From Ariolimax columbianus (taxonomy: Eukaryota; Mollusca; Gastropoda; Stylommatophora; Arionidae), in NCBI GenBank assembly GCA_036924085.1, contig JAVGWX010000013.1, forward strand, positions 64,437,157 to 64,501,156: a DNA stretch of 64,000 nt, read 5' to 3'. Numbering within the stretch: position 1 is the stretch's first letter; every line of letters starts with the position of its first letter. The translations under genes were made by a program, and so were the position numbers. Of the stretch, positions 23,430 to 55,287 are shown one piece after another. Under the pieces are notes generated by a model, which saw nothing but the letters and a program-made list of their open reading frames with translations, searched no databases and had not been told where the DNA came from.

Positions 23430-23885
23430 GATACAACAAGAAGATAAGTACGTGAAAGGAAAGTCGACCAAACAAGAGACAACTATCACTGCCTTGATCG
23501 AGCGGAGCAAGTTAGCCTGTCCCGCATGAAAGCAAGGCATAACAGATTGGATGGCCACTTACACGGGCTAAAAATGGCTCCATCATGATTGTGTATGTGC
23601 GGACTAGCAGCACAGACAGCCGAACGTTTCCTGCAAAACTTACATGCTAAGTCAATTGCGAACTAAGCACTTTTCCATGAAGACGAATATCAAAACAAAG
23701 CTGATTCGAAGCCTTGACGAACTTTCCACCACAGGAACCTTTATTCAGAAAGCTGGTCTACGCATGTAGACATAATAAAATAATATGATGAACGCAAAGA
23801 AGAAGAAGAAGAAGAAGAAGAAGAAGAAGAAGAATAAGATGAAGAAAAAGAAGAAGAAGAAGAAGAAGAAGACAAAGAAGTTAAA
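23430..23885 (+). pseudogene. LINE 3'-end fragment with (GAA)n tail
   Basis: The plus strand reads DRAEQVSLSRMKARHNRLDG, HLHGLKMAPS, LCMCGLAAQTAERFLQNLHA with stops, then ATGAACGCAAAGAAGAAG and ~80 bp of GAA. It lies convergent to the preceding minus fragment. Confidence 0.75.
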
Positions 23886-23889
23886 GATT

Positions 23890-24355
23890 ATTATTACTAC
23901 AGAAAGGTGAGTACATATCTTAGTAAAAATTCGTATCACCAACCACCCAGATAGTACCCAGGTAAGAAAGGAATAAGACTACTGTAACCATCCAATCATG
24001 TCGTATATAATGACTAATGAGGGCGTGTATAAGGCTGGCGACTGCAATACGTAAATCCATTGCTAATTCAACAGCTACTTCAAATGATCAGAGAAGGCTT
24101 CACGTAAATAGGTCACTGGCCAATGTAATGGTGGCCCTAGGCTTTGTCTGAAGGGAATCAGCATCATATACATATCAATTTGTCCAGCAAATCACATACA
24201 CATATAATGACATAATCGTTTTCTTCCATTTGAATAACTAGATACAAATATGAGAATGGAAGCTACTAGAAGTGTGCAACAGAAAAAAACTACCTGGTTT
24301 TTACGATAAATATCTACAAAATTAACACTATACAATGACTATGCTGCTCTGACCT
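23890..24355. other. Unassigned spacer
   Basis: AT-rich; nothing recognised. Confidence 0.3.
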
Positions 24356-24429
24356 TAAGTCATCTTCGCATGTGTAGTGGTTTCCTTGTCTGTTCTGTAA
24401 CACGCGTGCTCCTTTCTGATTTACGGACT

Positions 24430-24785
24430 TTAGCAGCGTCAACGCATTTATTGAGTAAGCTAACACGTTTGTGGAAGTGCTGTGTTGGGAATCCAGAGTT
24501 TTCCAAATCCTGCTGCTTGATTTGATCTACAAGCCTGGTACTATTAAGCAGTACCTGGAAGTCGCTGAACAGACTCCGAAATGGTGTATCCCGGTGCAAG
24601 AGGAATATGAAGCGATGGGGATACACAGATGATGACACAAGGGATTGCAATACAGCAATACAGGACCCAGACCACCTGATGACCTGCCCCAACCTGCAGG
24701 AAACATGCAATAACCGCGATATGCTGGAGGCAAATGACAAGGCAATCCATGTCGCTGAATACTGGATGCAAGATATATAACGTGG
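24430..24785 (+). pseudogene. LINE C-terminal fragment
   Basis: The plus strand reads KRWGYTDDDTRDCNTAIQDP, DHLMTCPNLQETCNNRDMLE, ANDKAIHVAEYWMQDI, stop. This is a Cys/His C-terminal block of an invertebrate non-LTR element. The frame is intact over ~60 codons. Longer minus-strand frames across it are shadows. Confidence 0.8.
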
Positions 24786-25247
24786 TGCTTGGACACGGAA
24801 AGTAAGCAATAAGCAGTGTTATGGTTTTGTATTTCTGATTTTGATGGGGACAGCGCAGATCTATTGATGTCGTGATTGGCTGTGTCCAAACGATGTAGCA
24901 CTTCTACATTTGTAACAAACTTGTCAATTTCTGCCTTTGTATTCCGGTTTTGAGAATGGCATGCGCATCTTTTCCATAAAGCTTGTTTGGAACAATTGGT
25001 CATCACGAAAAAATTTTCTTTTGTACAAAGATGGCTGTTTGTTCTCCTCGATCATTTCTCTGTCCATCGTAAAACATGTCTCAGATATTGCTTGCTAATT
25101 TATTTGGGGTCAGCTATGGCATTGAAGTCACTGAGAATAATCTTTTTAAAGATGAAAATATTAATAGTTTACAAAATATGTGAAAAATGTAATAACTTTA
25201 CCAAAATAGATGAAAAAGTGGGACAGAATGAATATATGGCTGCAAGA

Positions 25248-25411
25248 ATATGAAACCAACTATTATGGGAAATGGTACATGCAAAGTGTGATAAACCAAC
25301 TATTATGGAAAATGGTACATGCAAAGTGTGATAAACCAACTATTATGGAAAATGGTACATGCAAAGTGTGATAAACCAACTATTATGGGAAATGGTACAT
25401 GAAAAGTGTGA
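25248..25411. repeat. 40-bp tandem array (4 copies)
   Basis: ATAAACCAACTATTATGGAA then AATGGTACATGCAAAGTGTG, almost identical. A young, short array. Confidence 0.9.
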
Positions 25412-25439
25412 TCTTCCTGAAGACCAGTACCACTTTTAG

Positions 25440-26140
25440 CGATGATATAATTGTTTTTTAGTTCTTAGCCGACCAGTTCTTCTGCAGTGGCAGATGTCCA
25501 TGTTCTGGTCCCACCTAGTCGACCAGTACTTCTGCAGTGGCAGATGTTCATGTGCTGGTCCCACCTAGCCGACCAGTACTTCTGCAGTGGCAGATGTCCA
25601 TGTGCAGGTCCCACCTAGCCGACCAGTACTTTTGCAGTGGCAGATGTCCATGTGCAGGTCCCACCTAGTCGACCAGTACTTCTGCAGTGGCAGATGTCCA
25701 TGTGCTGGTCCCACCTAGCCGACCAGTACTTCTGCAGTGGCAGGTGTCCATGTGCTGGTTCCACCTAGTCGACCAGTACTTCTGCAGTGGCAGGTGTCCA
25801 TGTTCTGGTCCCCGCTCTGTTTTGAGCTGGGTGTAGCCGAGGGAAAGATTTTCTGCTTAGCGGACTAGGCTTGAGCAGCTTAATGCTCTGCTGTGTTGGG
25901 GCAATCGCTTACGGAGAGTGGTTAACCGATGTTCGAGTTCTTCTTAATAGACTCAAACACTAGAACAAAGTAAAGCCGCAGCCTGTTAGGTGCCATCTAT
26001 GCTGTTCTAAACAAACCAACTAACCATGGCCGATGTTATACCATGTCATACAGTTAGTCGCCTCGTACGACATGCTCCCTGTGGGGCAGTGGTGCTAATC
26101 TTGTCATTGTCCCACACAATGACGCCGGCGGAGCTCTCGG
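25440..26140 (+). repeat. Family B with internal 50-bp array (7 copies)
   Basis: The array at 25458-25810 repeats AGCCGACCAGTACTTCTGCA, GTGGCAGATGTCCATGTGCT, GGTCCCACCT. The rest of the element follows: TTCTGCTTAGCGGACTAGGC, CTTAATAGACTCAAACACTA, GGTGCCATCTATGCTGT, CATACAGTTAGTCGCCTCG. The same segment is single copy at 18360. Confidence 0.9.
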
Positions 26141-26144
26141 GAAA

Positions 26145-26810
26145 AACCAATTACAAACTTTTATTTTAACTGACAAGACCGTTGCCTGTTTGTATGGATT
26201 CCCATTTCTTCTAATCTAACCCAACTTCTCCATTATCTAGATAGCTGACATTTTGTACTCTAGTAGGCTAGTAAAACCTGTCCATCTTTCAAACATTGAC
26301 AAATAATGGACACGTCATTCAAAAGCTTGTGCCAAAAAATGTAGTTTACCAAAAATATTAACTTACATCGACAGCAACTTCAAGTCGCGTTTGACAAGGT
26401 AATGCATACTTTGAGTTGCAATATCACAAATCACCCGAAGATAACAATGAAGATCATATCGAAATCGATTTGAACGATGACACATTTTAAAAGATGAATG
26501 CTAACCAATAAGTTAATAAGATAAACTCCAACACACCAATTCAGCAAACACTAAAATAAAAAGAATTACCCTCCCATAGCACCACCCCCCCCCCCCGGAC
26601 TAGGAATAGTTGGAATCCGAGTATTCAAACAGGCATGTTAATGTCTGTTGCTAGGTAGCCGAAGGCTATCGGCTATATGAAGTAGGTATTTTAAACATAC
26701 TGTGGTTTACTAGGCCTGGTGGAAGGAATACAGAATAATGTATATTAGGAGTTGACAGATAAAATCTTGTGCCAAAGAACAACTTTTTTTAAATTGATTT
26801 ACTTGTTAAG
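26145..26810. other. Unassigned spacer
   Basis: AT-rich with a C14 homopolymer near 26586. No gene recognised. Confidence 0.3.
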
Positions 26811-26814
26811 TCTG

Positions 26815-27175
26815 CTTTCGGGATCAATATGAGTGTGCAGTGCATGAGCTGCAGTGTTCAGCGACTCATAGCTGACTGCTAGGGTCAGGCCAGCGAACCA
26901 GAACTGCCAAGACCCTTCTACACCTCCACGGGGTGATCCTGGATAACAGGCTGCAGCAGGGCAGAATGGCTAAGGAGAAGGGATCGAAGAGGGAATGCTA
27001 ACCAGGTACTCAAAAAAATGCTTTCTGAAGTCGGATGTGTTGGACCGAAAGGTGCAAATGTCGCAGTCAAGCTGTAAACTACGACAACGCATTCTGTTCT
27101 CTGGACTACATTCTGCTACTTAAGCCCTTTCAGGGTTTGGTAGCGGAAGATTGAGAACGAACGAAACCAAGCAAA
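26815..27175 (+). repeat. Family A, near full-length
   Basis: From GGGATCAATATGAGTGTGCA through GTGTTGGACCGAAAGGTGCA to GAAGATTGAGAACGAACGAA. Confidence 0.85.
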
Positions 27176-27479
27176 GCCAAGCCAGGTCTGCTTTGGCCTG
27201 TTCGTAGCTTGAATGTTGTCCGATGATCTTTTCTTACAAAGGAAAAGCATGCATATGCACCTAATATAGTTTAACAAGCTAACTGCGACCGTTGACCACT
27301 CTATCCATCTTCGGTCCACTTGTGTCGATAGATTTTTTTTGTTTCATCTTTTTTTTTTGGGCAGGCGAAAATCCGCTGGTGACTTGGCAGGTCAATCCCA
27401 GTAGCTGTCTGTTACCAACCGTTAGATTGGTAGTCCCTGGAATATACAATTGCCTATTTTTGGGGAATGGTGGAGGTGG

Positions 27480-27605
27480 AGGCGTAAATTAGAGCAAAGT
27501 AGACCTGCGGCCTGTCAGGCGCCATCTAAGCCGCTCCGCTAACCACATAACCAAGATTAAATGTTATAGCTACACTGTTCCTTTTTTGCGACATATTCAC
27601 TGTGG
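27480..27605 (+). repeat. Family B fragment
   Basis: TTAGAGCAAAGTAGACCTGC, CTGTCAGGCGCCATCTAAGC, then degraded. Confidence 0.55.
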
Positions 27606-27609
27606 GGCG

Positions 27610-27850
27610 AGAATCCCTAGAATAATCTGAGTCAATTTTTAACTTTGCCTGGGAAGCGGCCGTTAAGCCTACTCTTTTCGATTTCCAATTGTCAAGGGAT
27701 TTTTAGCGTGCGCCCCACTGGACACGGGCGTCTGATCTCACTACTCAGATATCAGGGGAAAGTTTGACTGGATGACCCGCGTGATTTGAACCCGTGATCT
27801 TCAGCAACGAAGGCAAATACGTTACCTCTAGACCACTATATACACAATAT
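27610..27850 (-). repeat. tRNA-like SINE, family D
   Basis: The minus-strand head contains AGTGGTCTAGAGGTAACG and GGGTTCAAATCACGCGGGTC (A- and B-box-like). The body GCGGCCGTTAAGCCTACTCT is shared with 62050-62335 and partly with 56420-56570. Confidence 0.7.
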
Positions 27851-27854
27851 TATT

Positions 27855-28655
27855 ATAGCTTCAGATTGAGCATGCAACGAACAATACACCTAAACTCCAC
27901 GAAGGAAGTAAGTCTGTGTCAAACCATTTATAAACTCTACTATTCTGTGTAACATTTCATTCTATATTATGGGGTTTCTAGTCCCATTCCCCACCCTCAT
28001 TTGCACATCCTTCAGCAGGCGTAGTACAGTTTGAAGATACTATTTATTTCCTCGCAAGTAAGATACGAGACCGCGAGCTCACACATGGGAATACACACAC
28101 ACACACACTCACACACACATATATTCATCATCATAGGCGTCTTAGTCACTATAGACCATGCGCGTGGCACCCTGTAAGTTTTGTCCAGCTCTGTCTCCTG
28201 TATGTGGACACTGTCTGCTATGGCTGTAAAGGCCGATCCGCGAGTGACAGTCCCTGCCACAGATTGTACAACCACACTGAGAAGTCCGGCTTGCCTGACT
28301 GTTCATTGATCTCTTCATATATTCATATATACTTTGAAATTAAAGCGTTTCCAATTTGCACGCAATGTGAGCAAATTGAGGTTCAAAAATTGGAGGGCTT
28401 CGGTTAAAAAATTGGAGGGCTTACAATAATAGTTAAAAATGTTGTGATTGGTTAGATAAGGAATGATATGAGGTAGGCAATTTGTGTTAACTAATAATTC
28501 TATTATTTTTCAGCTAATGAAAAATTTATAATGAAAAACCTTAATGATAAACATGTTTTTGGGGCACTGTAAGTACTTACTAGGTTTTGAACTTCGGTCT
28601 CAAGTCAAGAAGACCAGTATTTTTACAACTCGGGCACACTGTTTTGTTTTATTTT
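27855..28655. other. Unassigned, with a (CA)n run at 28092-28122
   Basis: A short CA-rich microsatellite and a GC-richer block at 28140-28300. No protein family recognised. Confidence 0.3.
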
Positions 28656-28734
28656 TTTATTTTTTATTTTTTAAAATTGTAATTATTTGTTCATAGTATA
28701 ATCGCCACATAAATACAAAGACCCATAAAAGGTT

Positions 28735-28752
28735 GGGGGGGGGGGGGGGGGA
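28735..28752. repeat. Poly(G) homopolymer
   Basis: About 17-18 consecutive G, likely length-variable and prone to assembly error. Confidence 0.9.
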
Positions 28753-29164
28753 GAAGGACAAATACATATAGGATCTAGGTACTAGGTAACAAATCCAGAA
28801 GCCATGCATAGTTCTGGATGAAAAATTCTTCGTAAGGTTGTGCAGCGTGATAGAAGGTAAGGGTGAATTGTTTGGTGAGCAGACGTAGCCGAGGCGAAAA
28901 CACTTGGAGGGCACAATAGTGGCCTTGAAGAAATGATCGCATTTCGTGGAAAGAAAAGCAAACATGTTAAAAGCTCTGAAGATTAAGAGTGGTAAGGGAA
29001 ATACTCAAAGACTTGCAGCTTATGCAGTTTCAATATTTTGGATTGTGATGCACTGCTGAAAACAATAATGAAGGGAGAGGTTGAAGGCTGGCAATCAGGG
29101 TGAAGACATCACTGTAAATTGGAGATCAATATCAAGACATGTCTTCTTCTATGTTCATCTTGAA

Positions 29165-29425
29165 AAGGACGTTGTGAGTTGTGTCGGTGTTTACAGCGAG
29201 GCTGAGATATCTGCATCTTTCAGCCCGACACATCCGATTTCATATGGCGTTTTTTAGTACCGGGTTCGCCTCCCCACTGCAACCCATATTCTCTTATTGC
29301 AGCTTCCTTTCAGGACCGTCGTTTGGAGACGGAATGGGGTCTTGGTCAGCGGTGGTTTTCTTACCCAGATATAAGTCGCGGACTAATGTCAATACGCTTC
29401 ATCTTCGGCTCCAAGAGTTAGACTA
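29165..29425 (-). repeat. Family A, old divergent copy
   Basis: GAGATATCTGCATCTTTCAG, CCCGACACATCCGATTTCAT, TTTTTAGTACCGGGTTCGCC: the family A order with many substitutions. Confidence 0.6.
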
Positions 29426-29475
29426 ATAACAGTCTGTCGGAGTCCATCAAGACAATACACATAGAATTTTCGAGG

Positions 29476-29481
29476 TTTATT
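29476..29481 (-). promoter_or_regulatory. Candidate poly(A) signal of the galaxin-like gene
   Basis: AATAAA on the minus strand, about 255 nt downstream of the stop codon, in the context GCTGTAATAAACCTCG. It is the closest canonical hexamer I noticed and gives a plausible short 3' UTR. Confidence 0.5.
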
Positions 29482-29735
29482 ACAGCTAACACCCCATGCG
29501 TAGATATAACTTAACATCATCATCAAAAAACTACAAATGATACTATACAATGCTGTAACTTCTATGCATCAAAATCGTATAAAGAAAATAAAGAATGCTG
29601 GACGGTTCAACATAAGGGCATGAAAAAACGTCAATAGCAGAATAGAAAAACAGGAATGGGGGAGACAAAATCATGGAGATCAATAATCGGATAACTATAT
29701 TAATGAAGCAGACGACAATTATGATAAATATCACA

Positions 29736-49369
<19,634 letters not shown>

Positions 49370-49399
49370 CTGTCGAAGACGTATTCAAAATGTGTTATT

Positions 49400-49925
49400 C
49401 TTTGACTATACTAATCTAAGAGAAGGTAAACTTTGACTCTAAACCCGGGTAGACGAAGCTCGTTAGCCTGTTCAGGCAGTTCGTCTAGGAGAGGAGGAAC
49501 TCTGATTTTAAACCCACAAGTCCGAAAGTGCTGGCTAGTCTTTGGAGGATGAGAGTATCGTCGGATGTCTCGAGTAACTAGCATCTTCGGGCAACGACTC
49601 CACTGCCTTGTGGACACCTCGGGAGAGGGTAGGGCTAAGGGAGTAAACCCAGACAAAAAATCTGGAGTGGTAGCACCTAAGGAGGATGATTTCAAAATTG
49701 CTAACTCACTCCGGCAGCTCATGCAACCGAGCTGGTGCCAAATTGGCATGCCTTGCATTCCTTTGGAAGCGAGGCTACCAGCGAGGCCGAGAGGGGGATC
49801 TTGCAGTTCGGGCAGCCCAGGGTCCACATATTCAATGCTCAGGCTTGCGCTCTGAGAGTCTACTCACAAGATGCCACGCGCATGGTCTGCAAAGACTGAG
49901 ATGCCTATGTATACTAATCTAAAAT
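49400..49925. other. Unidentified GC-richer block
   Basis: Open frames on both strands (49411-49827 minus; 49565-49855 plus) but no recognised domain. It sits immediately upstream of the first visible galaxin-like exon. It could be TE 5' sequence. Confidence 0.3.
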
Positions 49926-50079
49926 ATGTCCTGCTATAAGGCCCGGAAGCAAGGCATGTAAACTAAAAGTTCCACATCCAGGCTGCAGACCTTCATCAAA
50001 AATGTATGCGTTGCACATTTCATAGTAAATTAACAGATAAAACAACAAAATGGATCGTTCTCTTCTTCAGCATTTGTCC

Positions 50080-50300
50080 TGTAAAGACGCTGTGTTGTAA
50101 TTTATTGCAACGCTTCGATATTTACGCCTTTCGGACTGACGCAAGCGATTTCAGCGCGGCATTTTTAGGATGGGTTTACCGTCTCATTTGTATCTGTATT
50201 CTCTTAACCAGACTGCACATATGACGCCTGTTACCAGGGCCACCATTTGGAGGCTGAAAAGGGTCTTAGTTATGCGTCAGACCCTGATGCAAGCAGCCAT
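50080..50300 (-). repeat. Family A, old divergent copy
   Basis: CGATATTTACGCCTTTCGGA, CGCAAGCGATTTCAGCGCGG, TTTACCGTCTC, CAGACTGCAC. Confidence 0.6.
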
Positions 50301-50327
50301 TAATGTATTGCTTTCAGCTCATTCACT

Positions 50328-50402
50328 GTTGCACCTTCGACTGTTGCACCTTCGACTGTTGCACCTTTGACTGTTGCACCTTCGACTGTTGCACCTTCGG
50401 CC
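50328..50402. repeat. 15-bp tandem array (5 copies)
   Basis: TTGCACCTTCGACTG repeated, with one TTTGACTG variant. Confidence 0.9.
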
Positions 50403-50875
50403 CGAAAGAAGGATCAGTGTGAAATACCATGATATCAACTAATCTTCATCACAATGTATGTTCCCTTTCCAGAGGTCCGCGCCGGGAGTAATTATCACGG
50501 TAAGGAAAAAATTCTGATTGCCCTTGCAGTCGCCGCACACTGTGCAAACCCGACATTAATTGTATTTCCAATAGAAAAAAAACGCATGCTCTATTTTGGA
50601 CTTGAACGCACGTCTAGGTTGTCAAAGGCGTCGTCCAAACCTTTGTAGCAACCAAGACATGGGTAAATTTGTAAGAGAAAGAAAGATAGGTAGGACACAC
50701 TTTCATAAATAAATCTGACAATGTAATGAGACATGTGCTTGATTGGAACCCACAGGAAAAGAAACAAGTGAGGGCGCTAAAAAACACTTAAAGAAGAACG
50801 CTTGAACGAGAACGCCTGTTCAATCAGGTTTCATGGACGGAACTTAGGAGGACGACACAGAATAAGAATGGTCGG

Positions 50876-50966
50876 AATGCCTCTGTCATGGCCCTATAGT
50901 CCAACGGGAACAGGTGGATAAATCACTGTCATGGCCCTATAGTCCAACGGGAACAGGTGGATAAAT
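50876..50966. repeat. 45-bp direct duplication
   Basis: CTGTCATGGCCCTATAGTCC plus AACGGGAACAGGTGGATAAAT occurs twice in tandem, identical. Confidence 0.9.
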
Positions 50967-51354
50967 GAAGACTAATGATGACAAACTGACAAACGTCAAA
51001 TAATCAACAATTAGTTATCTTCATAAGAACAATACTGACATGCAACTGTTGTTATGGTTTTCTGTGAATAATCAGTAATAATTGTACTTTATGTGTTGTT
51101 CCATTAGAAGCTTGGCTCCTCCTGGTTGTAGTACAATACGAGACTCCAAATAAGTCACACTTAATGAGATCATCAAATCTCCTGTAAAACTAGTTATGCA
51201 AGAAATAACCGCAGTCAATCAACGGATACAAGTACATTTTGGATGGTAAAATTAGCAAGAAAAATGTATTGCTCAGCACTTTTATCAGTACTTATAATTC
51301 TAGGTTGGTTATTTTGTTTTGGGATGCGAAGCTAAATGCTTAAGATTTAGATGC

Positions 51355-51715
51355 AAAGATACGGGATCAAGATGCTGAGCAGCGCATGAGCTGCAGTGGT
51401 CAGCGACCCATAGCTGACTGCTAGCGAACTAGAGCTGCCAAGACCCTTCTATACCTCCACGCGGTGATCCTGGATAACAGGCTGCAGCAGGGTAGACTGG
51501 CTAAGGAGAAGGGATCGAAGAGGGAATGTTAACCCGGTACTCAAAAAATGCTTGCTGAAGTCGGATGTGTTGGACCGAAATGTGCAGATATCGCAGCCAA
51601 GCTGTAAACTACAACACAACGCATTCCGTTCTCTGGACTACATTCTGCTACTTACCCTTTCAGGGTTTGGTAGTGGGAGATTGAGAACGAGCGAAGAAGA
51701 AGAAGAAGAAGATGC
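51355..51715 (+). repeat. Family A, near full-length, with (GAA)n tail
   Basis: GGGATCAAGATGCTGAGCAG through GTGTTGGACCGAAATGTGCA to GAGCGAAGAAGAAGAAGAAG: the 3' end runs straight into GAA repeats. Confidence 0.9.
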
Positions 51716-51779
51716 AAAGATACTAACCGAATGAGTTTATTAACTTGAAGTTTATGTACACTTTATCAACACATTGGTG

Positions 51780-52480
51780 GAGAGTATGATTCTAACATCA
51801 ACATAGATATAGTCTCCATGTCTGCTATGACTTTAGTTTGGAAATGAAGCAACAGCTGATAAACAGTATATTTATGCCGACTCTTTGCTGCCAGTGCCAA
51901 ACATGTCCATGGCGCATGAGAGCAGAATTTCGACGTGTGAAATGAAGTGTTTTTTTTTTTTTTTTTTTTATTTTTTTTTTTGTTTTTTTTTTGCGTTCGC
52001 CTTATTTCTGTTTGTTTATTTTGCGCCTGTCGGCCTAGTGCATCCGACTTCAGCATTCATTTTATGTAAGGGTCTGCTTCCTCCTGCATTTTCTAAGGGT
52101 TTGCTTCTCCGGGGTAACGGCCGGTGATGTGATGGGGATCGAACCCAGCACCTTCCGGTTGTGAGCCGTGCCAGTTAACCACTAGACCACGCCGTCCACA
52201 AATGACGTGTTTGAGGAAGGTCATCGGTGTTGCCAGGAGAGACAGAATGCGAAACCACGACATCCGAAGTATGGTCGGCACTACTTCTTGTGTTGAATAC
52301 ATTTCCAGGCAGAAAATAAGTTGGTTTGGTCATCTCACGAGAATGCACCCTCATCATCTTCCACTGATGGCTTAAAGCGCTGGTAGATCTGGCTACAGGG
52401 CAAGGTGGTGGCTGCAAGGCAGGTGGATAGATGTAATTAAAGTAATTGTACAGCAACACGGGCTCACATTGAGATTAACG
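51780..52480 (+). pseudogene. LINE C-terminus split by a SINE insertion
   Basis: 51850-51950 reads LINSIFMPTLCCQCQ and RAEFRRVK. After the SINE, 52200-52480 reads CLRKVIGVARRDRMRNHDIR, SMVGTTSCVEYISRQKISWF, GHLTRMHPHHLPLM, RWIDVIK. A related copy without the SINE is at 62870-63200. Confidence 0.85.
51951..52199 (-). mobile_element. tRNA-derived SINE, family S, with target-site duplication
   Basis: The poly(T) at 51951 is the A-tail. CGACTTCAGCATTCATTTTA, GATCGAACCCAGCACCTTCC and AACCACTAGACCACGCCGTC mark body, B box and A box. Flanks AAATGAAGTGT (51940-51950) and AAATGACGTGT (52200-52210) are an 11-bp duplication with one mismatch. Confidence 0.9.
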
Positions 52481-53430
52481 TCAGGTCAGGGGAAACATAG
52501 GCTACTGATCAGACTATGTTAGGGTCTGGTGAAACATAGGCTACTGATCAGACTATGTTAGGGTCTGGTGAAACATAGGATACGGATCAGACTATGTTAG
52601 GGTCTGGTGAAACATAGGCTACTGATCAGACTATGTTAGGGTCTGGTGAAACATAGGCTACTGATCAGACTATGTTAGGGTCTGGTGAAACATAGGCTAC
52701 TGATCAGACTATGTTAGGGTCTGGTGAAACATAGGCTACTGATCAGACTATGTTAGGGTCTGGTGAAACATAGGCTACTGATCAGACTATGTTAGGGTCT
52801 GGTGAAACATAGGCTACTGATCAGACTATTATAGTCAGGGTCTGGTGAAACATAGGATACGGATCAGACTATGTTAGGGTCTGATGAAACATAGGCTACT
52901 GATCAGACTATGTTAGGGTCTGGTGAAACATAGGCTACTGATCAGACTATTATAGTCAGGGTCTGGTGAAACATAGGATACGGATCAGACTATGTTAGGG
53001 TCTGATGAAACATAGGCTACTGATCAGACTATGCTAGGGTCTGGTGAAACATAGGCTACTGATCAGACTATGCTAGGGTCTGGTGAAATATAGGCTACTG
53101 ATCAGACTATGTTAGGGTCTGGTGAAACATAGGCTACTGATCAGACTATGTTAGGGTCTGATGAAACATAGGCTACTGATCAGACTATGTTAGGGTCTGG
53201 TGAAATATAGGCTACTGATCAGACTATGTTAGGGTCTGGTGAAACATAGGCTACTGATCAGACTATGTTAGGGTCTGATGAAACATAGGCTACTGATCAG
53301 ACTATGTTAGGGTCTGATGAAACATAGGCTACTGATCAGACTATGTTAGGGTCTGGTGAAATATAGGCTACTGATCAGACTATGTTAGGGTCTGGTGAAA
53401 GATAGAATACGGATCAGACTATTTTAGTCA
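52480..53430. repeat. 39-bp tandem array (~24 copies)
   Basis: GTCTGGTGAAACATAGGCTA plus CTGATCAGACTATGTTAGG. Variants TATAGTCAG, GGATACGGATC and AAATATAGG recur in groups. The seed resembles TTCTGGTCAGACAAAATATA, CTGATCAGACATGTTAG at 54600 in block C. Confidence 0.95.
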
Positions 53431-53760
53431 GGGTCAAAGGGAACATGCTGATCAGACTATGTTAGTTAGGATAAGTTGAAACATGCTGATCAAAATATGT
53501 TAGTCAGCATCAGTTAAAACATGCCGATCAGACTATGTTAGTTAAGATCAGTTGAAACATACTGATCAAGACCTCCACCTCACTTCCATGTAGTGGTGCT
53601 CCATGAAAATGTGATGTCAGTTTGACTGACGATTTGGGAATTGACACTGTAGTGTAGTGAGCCTTACTGGTGGGCCTCACATTACACTACAGCTAGGAGA
53701 TCTCCGGTCGACCGTCTAAATTACTCCTCGAGATGGAAGAAGAGCCACTGTAACCTACCA
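53430..53760 (+). repeat. Diverged array edge and block C-like fragment
   Basis: Four degenerate copies of the 39-bp unit (AACATGCTGATCAGACTATG) followed by CTGTAACCTACC-type block C remnants. Confidence 0.5.
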
Positions 53761-54199
53761 CCAAAGAAAGTAGTCAAAAGTACCTAGTTCAAGTACGATT
53801 AACATTAACAACAACAACAACAACGGCAAATCTCATACACAGAAAACTGAAAGACTTTATATTTTACGACTACGGCATGCACCTCGAAAATACCTTAACC
53901 TAATTATAAATTTCGTGACGTGAACATTCCACACGCTTACACCAGCAAACACTCTCAAAAAATGCATATCCGGGAAAACCCAAGGGGCCGGACAAAAACT
54001 TAAGCTGCCCTTTTTCTAGGCCTAGTAAAACGATAGAAGGAAACCACCGACAAGTCTACTACGAGTAGCCAAGGTGATAGTCTGGAGGGCAGGTCAGGGA
54101 AGACATAGGGATGCGCATTCCAAGTAGATGAGAACAGACAAACTGTGGAATGTCAAGAAAGGTTTGACAAACTGGCATTAATGACAAGCGATATGCCCG

Positions 54200-54585
54200 A
54201 TTGAATGTATATTTTATTGTATTGTATGGTATCGTATTGTATTGTACTGTACTGTACATACTGTACTGTATCGTATTTTATCTTAACGTATCGTATCATA
54301 ACATATCATATCATATCATACTATACTATATTATATTATATTATATTATATTATATTATATTATATTATATTATATTATATTATATTATATTATATTATA
54401 TTATATTATATTATATTATATTATAGTATAGTATATTATATTATATTATGTTATGTTATGTTATGTTATGTTATGTTATGTTAAATTATATTATATTATA
54501 TTATGTTATGTTATGTTATGTTATATTATATTATATTTTTATTATATTATATTATATTATATTATTTTAAATTAAATTATGGGGA
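54200..54585. repeat. (TTATA)n pentanucleotide tract
   Basis: TATTGTATTGTATGG edges, a pure TTATA core at 54315-54425, and TTATG interruptions at 54450-54525. Confidence 0.95.
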
Positions 54586-54890
54586 GGAAGACTAACTTCT
54601 GGTCAGACAAAATATACTGATCAGACATGTTAGTCAGGGTCATGCAAGACCATCACCTCAGCTTCCTATTAGCCCTCCCTGGAAACGGGCTGTTTTCATG
54701 GCAGCCTGGCTAACGAAGTGAGGGATTGACGTGATCCCCGTAGTAGTGAGTGACACGCAGATGAAGCCAAGCATAGCAGAATAGCCTGGAGGACCCAGGT
54801 CACCTTCATCAGCACGCTCGAGATGTGAGGAAAGCTACTGCAATCCGCCACTTAACGTCCTTTACAGAGCGTTAATTAGCGGATTACTGT
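54580..54890 (+). repeat. Block C (probable LINE 3' UTR)
   Basis: CTAACTTCTGGTCAGACAAA, CATCACCTCAGCTTCCTATT, GTGAGTGACACGCAGATGAA, GCCAAGCATAGCAG. Confidence 0.75.
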
Positions 54891-54894
54891 AGCA

Positions 54895-55285
54895 TTCCTC
54901 ACACCCTGAGAGTACTGATGAAGGTGGATAGGGGACATCCAGGCGATTGTGCTATATTTGGCTTCATATAAGTGTGATGTAGAATGCGACAAAATAGGGT
55001 TGTGTTTGTAGTTTACAACCTCATCTGGCAAACAAGACACTGCCATTATAATCAGCCACTTCGATGGTCTGGAAACAGAGAGGCTGTAGATATACTAGCT
55101 GCATTTACAATCTAAGCTTAACAATGACACGAAGAGGTGATTGACTGCCCATGCTAGCGAACAGGCTTAATTTACAAGTGGCCATCACCAGTGATGGCGC
55201 ATGCCTCACATTGAGATCAAACACTGACCACTGCCACGCTGAAGACACGTCGTAGTAGGCAAATATAGTTCTATTGAATCAATGT
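54895..55285. other. Unassigned spacer
   Basis: No gene or family recognised. Confidence 0.3.
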
Positions 55286-55287
55286 AT

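Noticed and set aside
24360..25006. Overlapping 149- and 159-codon minus-strand frames
   Set aside because: Antisense to a recognisable plus-strand LINE C-terminus.
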